In this document: one piece after another, positions 32,008 through 44,026 of the stretch
Numbering within the stretch: position 1 is the first letter of the stretch
How the letters are laid out: every line of letters starts with the position of its first letter
Origin: Paenarthrobacter nitroguajacolicus JCM 14115
Lineage (GTDB): Bacteria; Actinomycetota; Actinomycetes; Actinomycetales; Micrococcaceae
Reading direction: 5' to 3'
Length of the DNA: 64,000 nt
NCBI GenBank assembly: GCA_001313365.1
Contig: BBFS01000002.1
Span: 76,327-140,326, forward strand
Made by a program: the position numbers and the translations under genes
Notes under the pieces: model-generated
The model's database searches: none
What the model saw: only the letters and a program-made list of their open reading frames with translations
Told to the model about the DNA's origin: nothing

Positions 32008-32025
32008 CTTTTTCTTGATGACTTT

Positions 32026-33178
32026 TTAGTCGAAGCGGTAAGGCTCCTGCGGCCCCCCCACAGAAGGCAGTGGACGTGGCCGCTGGCAGGTGCTTTCGAT
32101 CTCGATGTGGCGGCTCTGCTCCGAGGAGGCCTCGAAGGCGAGCAGGACTTCGAGTACGTGGTAAGCGAAGTCCCCCCCTCCTGTGCGAGGTTCCAAGCCC
32201 TTGCGGATGGCATAGCCGAATTCAGCCAAGCCGATGCCCCCCCGGTAGGCGTCGTCCCGATGTGTGATGGGCGTTTCGCGCCAGTCGCCTCCACCCGGAG
32301 GAGTCATGTCCAGGGCCAGGTCACCGGGTTCACCGCGTCGCAGCACGGGAGCGCCGGAAAAGTGGTCCGGGTTCGGTGCAGCCAAGGAGCCCCCCCTGTT
32401 CCGTAGACCTCCAAATGCGGCAGATTGTGATTCCAAATGTCCCAACTCACCATGACGGTGGCGGTTGCACCGGACTCGAAGTCGAGAGTGCCGGTGACGT
32501 GTGTCGGGGTCTTGATGTGGATGACTTCGCCGTCTTTGCCCGGACGCGGCCGGGTCTCAGATGAACGCGGTGTTGTGGCAGAAACGCGTTTCACGGGACC
32601 GAAGAAGTTCACCAGGTTGGTGATCAAGTACGGCCCAATGTCCAGCATGGGGGCCGGCGCCGGGGGGCTGTAGAAGGGGTCAACGTTGGGGGGGTGCCAG
32701 TGCTCGTAGCCGCGGCATGCGAAGGATGCGAAAGCGGCTACAGGCTCTCCGATCCAACCGTCATCGATGAGCTTGCGGCTCGTCTGCATGCCGGAGCCAA
32801 GGAAGGTGGTGGGGGGGCGGATCCCACTTTGACGCCTGCCTCCCGGGCGGCATCCAGAATCTGCTGTGCTTCCTCGAGGGAAGTAGCGAACGGCTTTTCC
32901 GAGAGGACGTGCTTGCCGGCAGCGATCGCTTGGAGTGTCACAGGTGCGTGGAGCTTGGGTGGAGTGAGGTTCAGGACCAGCTCAACCTCGTCATCGGCCA
33001 GAAGCTCATCCGGTGAGAGCGCCTTGGCAACCGAATACTCCGCTGCCCGGGCTTTCACAGCGTCCGGGTTCACGTCGGCGAGTGCCACGACGTTCACGTC
33101 CGGGTGGACACCGATCTTGTCCAGGTATTGGTTGAGAACGTTTCCGACGCCGATAATGCCGACTCGAATGGGTTCCAT
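32026..33178 (-). CDS. Gfo/Idh/MocA family oxidoreductase
   Basis: About 375 residues. Rossmann motif RVGIIGVGNVLNQYLDKIG, conserved lysine in HVLSEKPFATSLEEA, and PMLDIGPYLITNLVNFFGPV with a substrate-domain helix typical of Gfo/Idh proteins. The beta-sheet substrate domain includes GTLDFESGATATVMVSWDIW and HLEVYGTEGSL. ATG at 33178 after GGAGAATCAC. Breaks near 32055, 32175, 32240, 32393, 32663, 32690 and 32813. It lies downstream of hyuB beyond a hairpin, so it may be partly co-transcribed with the hyu operon. A predicted NAD-dependent dehydrogenase for a cyclitol or sugar derivative; the exact substrate is unknown. Confidence 0.8.
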
Positions 33179-33207
33179 GTGATTCTCCGTCAGTAGTTGG
33201 TGAAACC

Positions 33208-33243
33208 TTCCGGGGGGGCGAGGACTATACCCCGCCCCCGGAA
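33208..33243 (-). terminator. Terminator hairpin after hyuB
   Basis: TTCCGGGGGGGCG (from 33208) pairs with CGCCCCCGGAA (to 33243) around ACTATACC. The G run in one arm is probably inflated by the sequencing problem described in the findings. Confidence 0.6.
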
Positions 33244-33265
33244 TCAGTTGCTATGGCTGGTACTT

Positions 33266-35033
33266 CTAGCTGGCCAGGCGCGATTCGCGCGTCTTGGCCG
33301 TTGCTGCTTCGTCAATGCCGCCGTCGGTAATAACGACTCCGTATTGTGCAGCGGCCGCTTCCAGGGAAATCCGTGATTCGCGGAAGTCGTCCAGGACTGC
33401 GAGGACGTCGCGTTCCAGCGGGTCACCGTATCCACCGCCTCCAGGGGGTGATGGATACGACCTTTTCGCCGGACTGGAGATCGTAGCGACCCACCACGGG
33501 GGGGATCTCGCGACGTTCACCGGTAGTGAGATCCTCAACCAGGTTGACGGCTTGGTACCATCGTGGCCGCCGCGGACCCCCCCTTCGGCGGGTTGATCTT
33601 GCCCTCGATTCCGTACGTCAGCGTGACGCTTTCACCCCGGGGTTCCATGGTCACACGGGTCGCGAGGCCACCTCGTTGCCTTCCTGCTCCCCCCGGTATC
33701 AGCAACCAGGGTGCGTTCGTGAACCAAGATGGGGGGGTAGCGCTGCTCATCTACCTCGACGCTGTCGTGGTAAAGCAGTGCGCCGCAGACGGGTCGCTGA
33801 TACGTAGGCCAGCCGTCAACGTAGGGTGTAGCTGGTCCACCGACGCCGCCAACAAGGATCTGATTGACATAGGCGTTGCCGTTACGTTCGTCAATACCGG
33901 AGATGACAGATTTTGCCGGTGCCTGTCCCGCCGCTCCCTCGGCCGTGCCGTAGCCGTCCTCTATTTGGGAGAACGCGGCTTGAACGATGTTGACAACCCG
34001 GTCGGCGAGGTTGGTGGTGCCCGATGAGCAGGAGTACGGGTGTTTGGGAACTCCGACGGCGCAGCCGTCCCGGAGCAGAACTTCCACTCGACGGAAGGTG
34101 CCCGCGTTGCTCGGAAGGTTCTCCGGGATGCCGGAGAGGATGCCGGCCAAGGCAGCACCCGTAGCCGTGGCCTTTGTGAGGTTCAGGCCATTGGGGAGAT
34201 TGTCCGGGTTGTCACGCAGGTCAATGACGATCTTGCCCTGTTTGGGCTTCACTTCAACGGTTGCCTGCAGGTGCACGCCGTCCGCGCTGGTTCCGGGGAA
34301 GGGATCGTGGACCGAGGAGCCATGGAGGACGTACTCGGGCAGCGTTTCGATCGCAGTCGCGGTGAGGCGTTCCGAGTAGTCGAACCAGGCATCCACGAAG
34401 TCCACCAGGTCATCTACACCAAACTTCTCGGCGAGTTCGTGAATGCGGCGTTCGGCGATGCGCGACGCACCGACCGAGGCCAGGTAGTCCCCCGTACCAC
34501 TGGTCAGGTACACGGATGCGGGACCGGCACATACGGATGATGTCGTCGATGTCCTTATGGTCACGCTGAACACGGACACACGGAAGATCAGTGCACCTTC
34601 TTCATACACATCCCGTGCTGTGGCGAAGAAGGTGGTAGGCAGCGAGTTGCCGCAGTCGGCCTGGTGGGCTTGGTGACTGCGTGAAGAGGTGACGTCCATG
34701 GACGAAGATCGGAACGAGGATCACATGGTCGGCAGCATGCGAGTTGCCCATGTAGGGATCGTTGTGCAGGAATGCGTCACCTTCACGGATGTCGTCGTGC
34801 AGCTGCACCATGTCCTCGCCGAGCGGTCCGGCACCGAAGACGTGCACCGGTACGCCCTCTGCTGCTGCCAGCAGCTGGTTATCAGCCGTCAGAACAGCAC
34901 ACGAAAAGTCGCGGGCAGTGTTGATGACAGAGGAACGGGCGGAACGCAGCAGGCCGTTGGTCATCTCGCGGACAATGCCGTCGAATGCATTAGCGAGGAC
35001 CGAGAGCTTTACGGGATCGAATTCGCGCGTCAT
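33266..35033 (-). CDS. hyuB: Hydantoinase B / oxoprolinase-family protein (HyuB)
   Basis: About 585 residues, the usual size of the HyuB subunit that works with HyuA in ATP-dependent opening of hydantoins, 5-oxoproline or lactams. Family blocks: VREMTNGLLRSARSSVINTARDFSCA, EGVPVHVFG, GDAFLHNDPYMGNSHAADHV with metal-binding residues, a SADGVHLQATVEVKP region, YSCSSGTTNLADRVVN and, near the end, ITPGGGGYGDPLERD followed by SLEAAAAQYGVVI. Breaks near 33450, 33500, 33578, 33690, 33735, 34525 and 34690. It starts 2 bases after hyuA ends. Substrate unknown. Confidence 0.85.
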
Positions 35034-35035
35034 GG

Positions 35036-37133
35036 TTACGCCTCCTTACGTGTGAGGTAGATATTGGATCGTTCGTCGAGCGTGGCGTTCCACTCCGGTG
35101 GCACCACGATGGTGGTTGTGGGCTGGTCGATGACAGCAGGGCCAACGATCTTGTCCCGGGGGGGCAAGGGTGACTCCGCGGTATCGCTGGGTGCTGAAAC
35201 TTTCGCCCCCGAACACAATGGAGTCCGTGCGGTGGACTTCAGTCCCACGGCCCACTTCGGCTTGATCTTTTGTCAGCTCAGGCCGCGGGATTTCGACCCT
35301 GACACCCCACGTGATGATCTCCACGCGGCTGTCCGGATCGTGCGTGCCGTTGCGGCGATCGTGCTCTTCGTGGAAGGCACGCTCAACGATGCCCGCTGCA
35401 TCACTGGCGGTATCGGGCGCAGCGTCCAAGTACACACGCAAGTCCCAGGCCTGGCCCGGGTAGCGGGCGTCAACAAAATAGGTGACTCTGGGAGCAGCAC
35501 CCACACCATCGAACCTCTTGGCGAATACCTCTGCCTTGCCCGTTAGCTCCTCAACGGCCCGCGAAGCGAACCAGCGTCGAAGCTACGGGTGTCGTTGTGC
35601 AAGGGCGAGAGGAATTCCGTAGCAATCGGAGCGCGATGCGCGCCGTAGGCCGCGAGCACACCCGCGGTCGCGGGAATCAGGACCGTATCAGCTTCCAGGA
35701 GCACGCCGATGGCGGCCGCCACCATGGCACCTGCACCGCCGCCCGCCACAATCAGGGCACCTCGAGGGTCAACACCCTGTTCCAAGGAAGCTTGGCGGAT
35801 TGCTGTTGCCATGTGGTTGGCGGATACGTCCAAAATGGCCTGTGCAGCCTGCAAAGTATCCATGTTCAAGGGGCCAGCGATGCGGGTATCGATGGCGCGG
35901 ATGGCAGCCTCACGGTTCAGCGTGAATCCGCCTTCAAATCCGTCAGCGTCGAGGTAACCCAAAGCTACGCAAGCGTCCGTGACGGTGGGTTCCTCGCCAC
36001 CGCGACCATACGCGGCCGGTCCGGGAGTACTCCGGGCACTTTGCGGACCCACCCGAAGCAGACCGCCGCCGTCGATCCAGGCGATGCTGCCGCCGCCGCC
36101 GGCGCCAATGCTGGAAACAGCCACCGAAGACAGACCGGTCAGGTGGCCTACAAAGGCTCTCCCAGCCAGGCTTCCCTCGTGTGGCGAACGACGCCCTGTT
36201 CAACCAAGGACACGTCGAACGTGGTGCCACCCATATCGCAGACCACCACAGTGTCGCGATCGGGAGCGGCGGCCGCACCAACCAGGGGTGCCATGGAAGG
36301 GCCGGAGTTCAGCAGCAGTACCGGGCGGTCCAGGACATCAGCGACGTCGAGCACGGCGCCTTCGGAGGTCACTACCAAGAGGTCACCGCCAAACCCATAC
36401 TCCTGGAGGTCGGAACGCAATTTTCCAAGGTGGTCCGCCATCAGCGGTTTCAGGGAGGCATCAATCGACGCTGCCGAGGAACGGCGGTATTCGCGAATTG
36501 TTGGGTTGGCCTCGTTGGACAACGTGTACGGCACATCCGGAAGGATCTCTTGGATGAGTTCCGCCACGCGCTTCTCGTGGGCGTCGTTGATGATCGACCA
36601 CAGGAAAGAAACGGCCACTGCTCGATTCCCTGTTCTTTGAAGGAGCCGAGCACTTCGCGCACCTTCGCTTCATCCAGCGGCACCAGGACATCACCCTCGG
36701 CGGAAATCCGCTCCGTGATTTCGAAGGTCAAGTGACGCGGGATGTACGGCGGAGGGTAGGCAGCTTTGGAGTCAAAAGCATCCCGGCGTCCGCCTTCGCG
36801 AAGCAGGAGGGTGTCGGCGAATCCGCCAGTGGTCAAGAGAGCAGTCTTGGCCACCTTGCCGGTGAGAACTGCGTTGGTAGCGTGCGTTGTGCCGTAAACA
36901 ATCACGTCTGCATTGCGCAGGACGTCATCACCGCTCCAGCCAACCGACTCGGCAGCCCTGCGGACTGAGGCTTCAAAGCCAGTGAAAACGCGGTCATAGG
37001 TGGTTAGGGCCTTGCCGACCGCCATGTCGCCTGTGTTCGAGCCGACCACCACGTCCGTAAACGTGCCACCGGTATCGACGGCGATGCGGTACCTCGCTTC
37101 ACCAGGTTGTGTCTGTACTTCACTCATGGTCAT
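35036..37133 (-). CDS. hyuA: Hydantoinase A / oxoprolinase-family protein (HyuA)
   Basis: ATP-binding subunit of about 695 residues with an actin-like ATPase fold. N terminus YRIAVDTGGTFTDVVVG (phosphate-binding loop), VIVYGTTHATNAVLTGKVAK, then VVVCDMGGTTFDVSLV, the second phosphate loop, and IGAGGGSIAWID. ALIVAGGGAGAMVAAAIG and a beta-rich C-terminal domain with GVRVEIPRP and GPAVIDQPTTTIVVPPEW follow. Breaks near 35155, 35495-35550, 36085, 36165 and 36600. It pairs with HyuB directly downstream. HyuAB-type enzymes also include caprolactamase and pyrrolidinone hydrolase, so a lactam is possible. Confidence 0.85.
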
Positions 37134-37159
37134 CTAACTTTCTTAGAGTTGGAGGGGGG

Positions 37160-38064
37160 TTAAAGTTGGGGCTTGCCGACGCGGTTACGCAGCACGCCCA
37201 CCTTGTCGATCTCGATTTCCACCGTGTCGCCCGGTTCAACCAGACTGGAGGATTCCGCTTGGCACCAATGCCTTGTGGTGTGCCTGTGGCGATCACGTCT
37301 CCTGGTTCGAGAGTGAGGAAACTCGAAAGGTAGGAGACGATGCGGGCTATGGAGAAGATCTGATGCTCGGTATTCGAGCGCTGCACTTCGATGCCATTGA
37401 CCCGTGTCGCGATGTCCAGCTTTTGCGGGTCTCCCACTTCATCCAGCGTGACAATGGCGGGACCCCACGGGGTTGAACCGTCCACGGCCTTACCAGCCAG
37501 CCACTGGTCCCGCGGTACTGGAGATCGCGTGCCGTGACATCGTTGAGAGGCGCAAGGGCTGCGACATAATCCAAGGCTTCGTCCTCGGAGACCTCAGCCG
37601 CCCGCCGTCCTATGATGACGGCGACTTCTCCTTCGAAATCGAGGTTATTGCTGATCTGGGCGCCGCCGATCTCGTCCTCGGGGGGGCCAATCATGGTGGA
37701 GGCGAATTTGGCGAAGACGTCCGGATATTCGGGGGGGAAAGCACGCCCGGTTTCGGCAACGTGGTCTTTGTAATTGAGTCCAATGCACAGAACCTTGGCC
37801 GGATCGGTGATGGGTGTGGTCAACCGGACCTCGTTCAATGCGCCGACGCGGGCCACGGGGGTCCTCGGAGGCAAGTGCTGTAATGCCGGAGGAAATGGCA
37901 GGGATCCGGTCACCGTAGAGTGACAGGAACTCACGGACGGAAGTCGTGGCTCCGTGGATGGCTTCTGTGGAGCTTGAAGGAGCAGCTCCAGGTCATAGAC
38001 GGCATCGTCGATGAGGACTCCCCCCGCGGACGCCCGATTCGTGGTGGTAGGAAACAATCTTCAT
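37160..38064 (-). CDS. Fumarylacetoacetate hydrolase (FAH) family protein
   Basis: Metal-dependent C-C hydrolase/decarboxylase or related enzyme of about 300 residues. The core is VLCIGLNYKDHVAETG, PDVFAKFASTMIGP, DFEGEVAVIIGRRAAEV (metal-binding Glu residues), PLNDVTARDLQ, and LEPGDVIATGTPQGIG close to the C terminus. The ATG at 38064 lies 2 bases after the aminotransferase stop. Breaks near 37250, 37490, 37680, 37730, 37858 and 38020. Related FAH enzymes hydrolyse 2,4-diketo-3-deoxy sugar acids or 2-hydroxy-hepta-diene dioates; the operon context does not decide between them. Confidence 0.85.
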
Positions 38065-38066
38065 GG

Positions 38067-39372
<1,306 letters not shown>

Positions 39373-39391
39373 TTGGTTCTCTCCAGTCTTT

Positions 39392-40343
39392 TCAGTTCAC
39401 AAGGTCGATGAGCGGCTGCCCGGTCAGGGCCAAGCGGACACGTTCAACGGCGCCCTCCTGAAGTGCACCTGTGGAGCGGTTGGAACGCCAGGCAATATGG
39501 GGCGTCAGGATGGTGTTGGGTGCTGTGCGGAGCGGGTGCTCAGCCCCAAGCGGCTCTTCGGCAAAGGTGTCGATGCCAGCACCTGCAATGTGGCCGGAGG
39601 TGAGTGCCTCGGCAAGGGCTGATTCCTCAATGAGACCGCCACGGGATACGTTGACCACCACTGCGCCCCTGCGCATGCGCGCCAGAACGTCCTTGGAGAT
39701 CAGGTTTGCGGTATCCGCGGACAGCGGCAGGTGGAGCGAGACGACGTCGGAATTTTCCAGGATGTCGTCCAGGGAGGTCAGCTCCACAAAGCTCTCCGTC
39801 ACGAACGGGTCGTAGGCCCGGACCCGTGCCCCGACGGCTTGATACATGCGGGCAACGTGTTGACCAATACGGCCCATCCCCAGGACCCCGACCTCGAGTT
39901 CGGACAGAACCGGGGGGGTGTCGTAGCCGATGGTCCCGGCCCAACCGAGGTTCTGGATCGAGGCGTTTCCTGCCGGCAGACGGCGGGCCAATGCCAATCC
40001 CATCGCGAACGCGTGCGAGGCCACTTCCTCCGAAGCGGTGCCCGGGACGATGGATACGGGAATGTCTGCTGCAGTGGCTGCGTCAACATCGATGTTGTCG
40101 TAGCCAATGCCATACCTGATGACAGCCTTGCATTTGGACATCACCGGGAAGTCCGCGGCTGTGAGTTTCGCGTAGGGGGTGATCATGACGATGTCGGCTT
40201 CGGGAAGGCCTTGACGGAAGCTTCGACGTCGGCCGCCGGGTTGAGTGTGTAACCGAACTCCTTTGCGAGTGCGTGCTCGCGGTCAAGGTTCGGAAAGTGA
40301 TGGGGGGGGCCACAAGAATGGTTCCCTGGGCATCGCGGGTCAT
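39392..40343 (-). CDS. D-2-hydroxyacid dehydrogenase (C-terminal-binding-protein / SerA-like)
   Basis: NAD-dependent dehydrogenase of about 315 residues, first gene of the five-gene hyu operon. Conserved IRYGIGYDNIDVDAATAADI, NAD motif VGVLGMGRIGQHVARMYQAVG, the Arg in VVNVSRGGLIEE, the Glu in DTFAEEPLG and the His in LTPHIAWRS. ATG at 40343 after AGGACGACGACT. Breaks near 39912, 40202 and 40303. Upstream lie the operator at 40451 and a TGTACT -10-like box at 40423-40428. The glycine-rich motif and the Arg-Glu-His triad are intact, so it should be active. Confidence 0.85.
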
Positions 40344-40450
40344 AGTCGTCGTCCTGTTCGTTAAGTACCCTTTTCATCTGCCGAGCACCCGTTGGAAGGG
40401 TGCCGGTGTCCGGGTGATTTCAAGTACAACGCGATATGTGCAGGTTCATC

Positions 40451-40467
40451 CGTGCCAATTCGAGACA
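40451..40467 (-). promoter_or_regulatory. 17-bp operator, CGTGCCAATTCGAGACA
   Basis: Regional dyad (first base and one inner base differ from the consensus), 22 bases from a minus-strand TGTACT box at 40423-40428 and 108 bases from the start of the dehydrogenase that opens the hyu operon. Confidence 0.65.
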
Positions 40468-40471
40468 CTGA

Positions 40472-40490
40472 GGTGGGACAGTGTCCCACC
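40472..40490. promoter_or_regulatory. Perfect 19-bp dyad GGTGGGACAGTGTCCCACC
   Basis: Nine-base arms around a single G, placed 4 bases beyond the operator at 40451-40467 and between the hyu operon and its adjacent activator gene. The half-sites TGGGACA and TGTCCCA match the operator half-sites but with a different centre, so a second protein contact or a tandem site is likely. Confidence 0.6.
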
Positions 40491-40518
40491 GGTTGCCGTC
40501 AGGGTGGGCACAGCCCAA

Positions 40519-40551
40519 AAGCAGCCGGCCACTTGCGGCGGCCGGCTGCTT
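40519..40551 (-). terminator. Rho-independent terminator of the AcoR-like gene
   Basis: Perfect 12-bp stem AAGCAGCCGGCC/GGCCGGCTGCTT, trailed on the minus strand by TTTTGGG, 21 bases after the stop of the regulator gene. Confidence 0.85.
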
Positions 40552-40572
40552 CACTACACGGTTTCGGGGGGG

Positions 40573-42390
40573 TTAGAGGTCGAAGCCTCTACTGCGGAAG
40601 TAGTCCATCCGGCGGTAGAGGGTGGAACGGCCAATCTGCAAGGTCTCTGCCGCGAGGCTCCTGTTACCCGATGCTCCTGCAGTGCAGTTCGCAGCTCGCT
40701 GAGTTCGGCGTCCTCCAGACGGGACAGTCGCCCCTTGGTCAGAACCCGATGAAACCCCTGCGGGAGGTCGTCTACGGTTACTTCTGCTCCACTGGCGCGT
40801 TCAACGGCGTTGGACACTACGGCTCGGAGCTGGTCGATGTTTCGCGGCCAGTCAGCATGCGTCAGCGTTGTAAGAAGCCGTCGGGATAACCTCCGGTCTC
40901 CCATCTCTTCAGCAATAGCTACCGCAAGCTGCGGAATGTCCTCACGTCTGTTGCGTAGCGGCTCAACCGAAATCTCCAAGACGTTGAACGCCTCCGAGAG
41001 TATCAAGGTGGCATCGGTTGGATGTGTGATGGTGAAAGCAAGCTTGGTGGTGGCATTGCCCCCCCTAAGGTTCCGGGCGAGCTCTGCTGCCTCGTTCTGT
41101 GAAAGTTCGTCGGCATGTTCGACAATCAATGTTGATGGCAGTTCGGTGGATACTCGATGGATCACATCCCGGAGTTGGTTATTCCGTAGAGAGCCACCCC
41201 CCCTGGCATCGACCACTACGTGCTGCCCACGAGTGTCGGCAATTGCGCCCGCAAGCCGGCGTTTACCGCTACCCAACTCACCAATGATGACAACAGAACG
41301 CTCCTGCTCCACAGCCTTCCGGGCAAGCTCAAGGTCCGCTTGAAGCCCATGCTCGTCCCGTCAAGATGCTTCACGATTCTGTCCGCAGCATCCGGCAAGG
41401 CAGCCTGCGGCTCTACCTCGTCGCTATGGGGGTTGGGTTGGACGTTCCTTCGTGGGTGAGTGTGGGCGGACCACCACGATTGCCCCCCCTACGTTGGCTG
41501 CAGATAAGGTCACGGGCGAAACTTCCAGGGTGGAGATCCCAGGCCCCCCCTGGAGCGAGACCTCACAATTGAGTTCGCGGCCGGAGGACATGACCGCTTT
41601 CGCATACCCGGAGATGACGGAGACGTCGCCGTCCTCCAAGGTCGCCGTTGCCGTTGCGTTGAGCAGGGAGTTCTTGCCGTCCAGGGCAATCACTGCCCGG
41701 TTGCCGCGCCGGCGGGAGATCCTCAAGTATTCGCTGAGTAGAGCCCGCTCCTTTGATGAGGTCCTCACTTCGATGTCGCGCTCAATGCGAGAAGCTACTC
41801 CCTCCAGCATCAGCAAAGTGGACGACGGCTCCAAAGAGGTGACCCGGTTGCCGTAGAGTCAGTCCGATGACGGCCCGAACCCTGTTGTGGAAAGGGTCGC
41901 GGACGAGGGAAGCAAAACACCAGTTACCGCGCATGTCCTCACGGAAGTGCTCTTCGGGCGCGAGCCAGACACCCCCGCCCCCCCTCTTCAAGGCTAGACC
42001 TTCACCATTGCTTCCACAGCTCTCCTCCAGGAGTGAATATCCGGCGGGGGGGAAGCCGTCATCCCGTAGGTAGTCCGCTTTGACCAGTACACCGTTGGGT
42101 GCCGTCAGGTTGACGTAACCGCCAAGGTCCGCGGCGACCTCGTCCAGCTTCTGCAGGTGTGGCCCTGCCGCCTGGATGGTGTGTTCGTCCACGCGACCCT
42201 CGTCAAAGAATCCTCGGTCTGCCACAGCATCAACGCCGGCTGCCCTGCTCCTGTACCAGGAGCGCGCGACGATGGGTCGGATTCCGCTGAGGTCGGCATG
42301 GGGCTGCATGAGGAAGAGTTCGCGTAACCGATCGATTTGAAGCAGCGGCTCTCGCGGCACCCAAGGGGAAAGTACTTCTGCAGAGGACAT
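40573..42390 (-). CDS. AcoR-like transcriptional activator (GAF - AAA+ - Fis-type HTH), sigma54-independent type
   Basis: Regulator of about 600 residues. The N-terminal part (LQIDRLRELFLMQPHADLSG, RPIVARSWYRSRAAGVD) and the GAF domain (YSLLEESCGSNGEGLALKR, CFASLVRDPFHNRVRAVIGL) match AcoR proteins. The AAA+ part has Walker A VVIIGELGSGKRRLAG, Walker B STLIVEHADEL, and LRNRREDIPQLAVAIAEEMG, but no GAFTGA loop, so it should not act on sigma54. The C terminus is a Fis-type helix-turn-helix: AAETLQIGRSTLYRRMDYF. Breaks near 40660, 41065, 41200, 41330, 41440, 41495, 41545, 41850, 41980 and 42045. It is the best candidate to bind the recurrent 17-bp dyad. Confidence 0.85.
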
Positions 42391-42422
42391 GTCAATTGGT
42401 TCTTTCTGCTGGAGCCAGGTAT

Positions 42423-42647
42423 TCAGGAAACGACGGCGGTACCACCGCGGCGGCGGGAGTCAAGCCACTTGCGCGCCCGGCCTCGACTCTTGGGGCGGAA
42501 AGCCTGTTGCGCGTGCCAGTTGTCGTTGTGAGCCGCATCGTCTTCGACAGCGCGCGCGCTGATATAGGCGGCGATCATGCCAGAAAGCCCACTGCCAAAG
42601 GTCATGCTGCTTCCTTTGGCCCCCCGGTTCGAATCTTCGCTAAACAT
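42423..42647 (-). CDS. Small hypothetical protein under divergent TetR-box control
   Basis: A 74-residue protein starting MFSEDSN after an excellent ribosome binding site (GGGAGGAACGGATC). It has a glycine/serine-rich hydrophobic stretch (SMTFGSGLSGMIAAYISA) and a basic tail (FRPKSRGRARKWLDSRRR). It lies upstream of the AcoR-like gene on the same strand, and the TetR operator at 42721 is 74 bases before its start. I do not recognise a family; the tail could bind nucleic acid or membrane phosphates. Confidence 0.6.
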   Translation of the reverse strand: MFSEDSNRGAKGSSMTFGSGLSGMIAAYISARAVEDDAAHNDNWHAQQAFRPKSRGRARKWLDSRRRGGTAVVS

Positions 42648-42720
42648 GATCCGTTCCTCCCTGTTAAGGCACTGATAGTGACGGGACCAGCCTGTGCTGG
42701 CTTGCGCCACTTTCAGAGTA

Positions 42721-42740
42721 GCTAACTAATGGTCGTTAGC
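42721..42740. promoter_or_regulatory. TetR operator palindrome, copy 2
   Basis: GCTAACTAATGGTCGTTAGC shares both arms with the box at 12673-12692. It lies in the divergent spacer between the small gene (42647, minus) and the TetR gene (42833, plus), where autoregulation would place it. Confidence 0.7.
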
Positions 42741-42832
42741 CAAGAGTTTGCGTAAAGTTGGTCCATGCTTAATTTGCCACGGCGATGGACCGCTTCCGAA
42801 GGGTCAACCCCCACGACTGTTAGGGTCAAAGC

Positions 42833-43498
42833 ATGAGCAGTTCCTCCTACAAGGCCGCCCGCGACACGTTCGCCCACCGCTTGGAAGAATGGAATTGGGC
42901 CGGTCAAGGGGGGGCTTCAAGACGCCACATACTCGAGGCATTTCTGCAACTTGCCATCGCCAACGGGTTCAGTTCAGTCTCCATGCGGACCATCGCCAAC
43001 GCCGTCAACATCAAACCGCCGAGCCTCTACTCGCATTTCCCCCCCAACGGCAGGGACGAAATCGTCGCGGAATCACTGCGCTGGCACTTTCACCGTTTCG
43101 GCACGGCACTTCTCGAGGCCGTTGATCATGCGGAATCAGCAGGTGACTTCTGGGACGCCATGGTGAGGCTGCATTTCACCAGACAGGTCAGGCTTCCCGA
43201 AAGCAATCTGTGGGACCTGCTCGTGGCAACCGACAGGATGGCCTCGATCCTTCCCGCAGACCTGCGGGCCCAAGTGGATGACTGGGTTTCACTCCACGAA
43301 AACATGTACGCAGCTGCCGCCCGGGACATGGGCCATTCCAAACCAGAGGAACGAGTCGGGATGGTGGTGACCCTTCTGGAGGGTGCTACGCGATGGGCTC
43401 CTGGCAACTATAACGACGCGGAACTCCGCATCATGGCCGACAAAGCCGTGCAAGTGTCCCGCATCATTCTTGGGGCCGAACTGCCCGGCGAACCGTAG
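42833..43498 (+). CDS. TetR-family transcriptional regulator, paralogue of the one at 11965
   Basis: About 220 residues, with G/C runs near 42909 and 43038 that leave the frame open. The helix-turn-helix region is SRRHILEAFLQLAIANGFSS, SMRTIANAVNIKPPSLYSHF, and the ligand domain includes ESNLWDLLVATDRMASILPA and GMVVTLLEGATRWAPGNY. The extended N terminus (about 25 residues before the HTH), the recognition helix and the WDLLVATD block are shared with the regulator at 11965-12632. The upstream operator at 42721 and strong terminator at 43539 delimit it as a single-gene unit. Effector unknown. Confidence 0.85.
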   Translation: MSSSSYKAARDTFAHRLEEWNWAGQGGASRRHILEAFLQLAIANGFSSVSMRTIANAVNIKPPSLYSHFPPNGRDEIVAESLRWHFHRFGTALLEAVDHAESAGDFWDAMVRLHFTRQVRLPESNLWDLLVATDRMASILPADLRAQVDDWVSLHENMYAAAARDMGHSKPEERVGMVVTLLEGATRWAPGNYNDAELRIMADKAVQVSRIILGAELPGEP

Positions 43499-43538
43499 CG
43501 TCCTCTTCCCCCCCCGGGCAGGAGTATGGATTCCCGTG

Positions 43539-43578
43539 ATCTGAAAGGCGCGGAACGCAGGTTCCGCGCCTTTCAGAT
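43539..43578 (+). terminator. Terminator of the TetR gene
   Basis: Perfect 18-bp stem (43539-43556 with 43561-43578) around GCAG, 40 bases past the TetR stop. Confidence 0.85.
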
Positions 43579-43995
43579 TTAGCTTCACTTCGGGGGGGCT
43601 ACGGCGGCTGCCTGGTGCCTACAACCCGTCTCCGACACCCGGGTCTCCCAGGTTCGTCTACTGCTGGCTTTGGCCTGACAAAACATCAGCCTGGCCAGCT
43701 TCCTCACTTAAGGAACGAACCGAACCCAGGATCTTTGACGCAAGGTCTCGAAGTCATGTTGTGCCCTATACCCCCCCTACCCATGAAGAGGTGTAGGCCA
43801 ACCACGACCCACCGAACGAACCAGGAGAGGAACTTATAACCCCCCCAGTTCAGAGCAAGCGGAAGGCGCACCAGCCAGGCCCCCCCTGAACCCGCTCCCC
43901 CCCACAACCAAACAGGCGGCCCGCGGCGCCAGGCACATCCCGCGGCCAGTGTCAGAGGGACCTGACCACCCACAATTGTCAACACGTTAAAGCAA

Positions 43996-44022
43996 AAACC
44001 CCCCTCTGACGAGGGGGGGTTT
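43996..44022 (-). terminator. Terminator hairpin, probably of a former tRNA gene
   Basis: AAACCCCCCTC pairs with GAGGGGGGGTTT around TGAC. In the minus direction it follows the tRNA-end remnant by a few bases and is trailed by TTTTTGC, the typical arrangement of a tRNA terminator. Confidence 0.6.
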
Positions 44023-44026
44023 GCCG

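Noticed and set aside
35597..36640. A 347-codon open frame on the plus strand inside hyuA
   Set aside because: It is antisense to a clearly conserved HyuA protein, and its translation is low complexity and without motifs: the usual long antisense frame of high-GC DNA.
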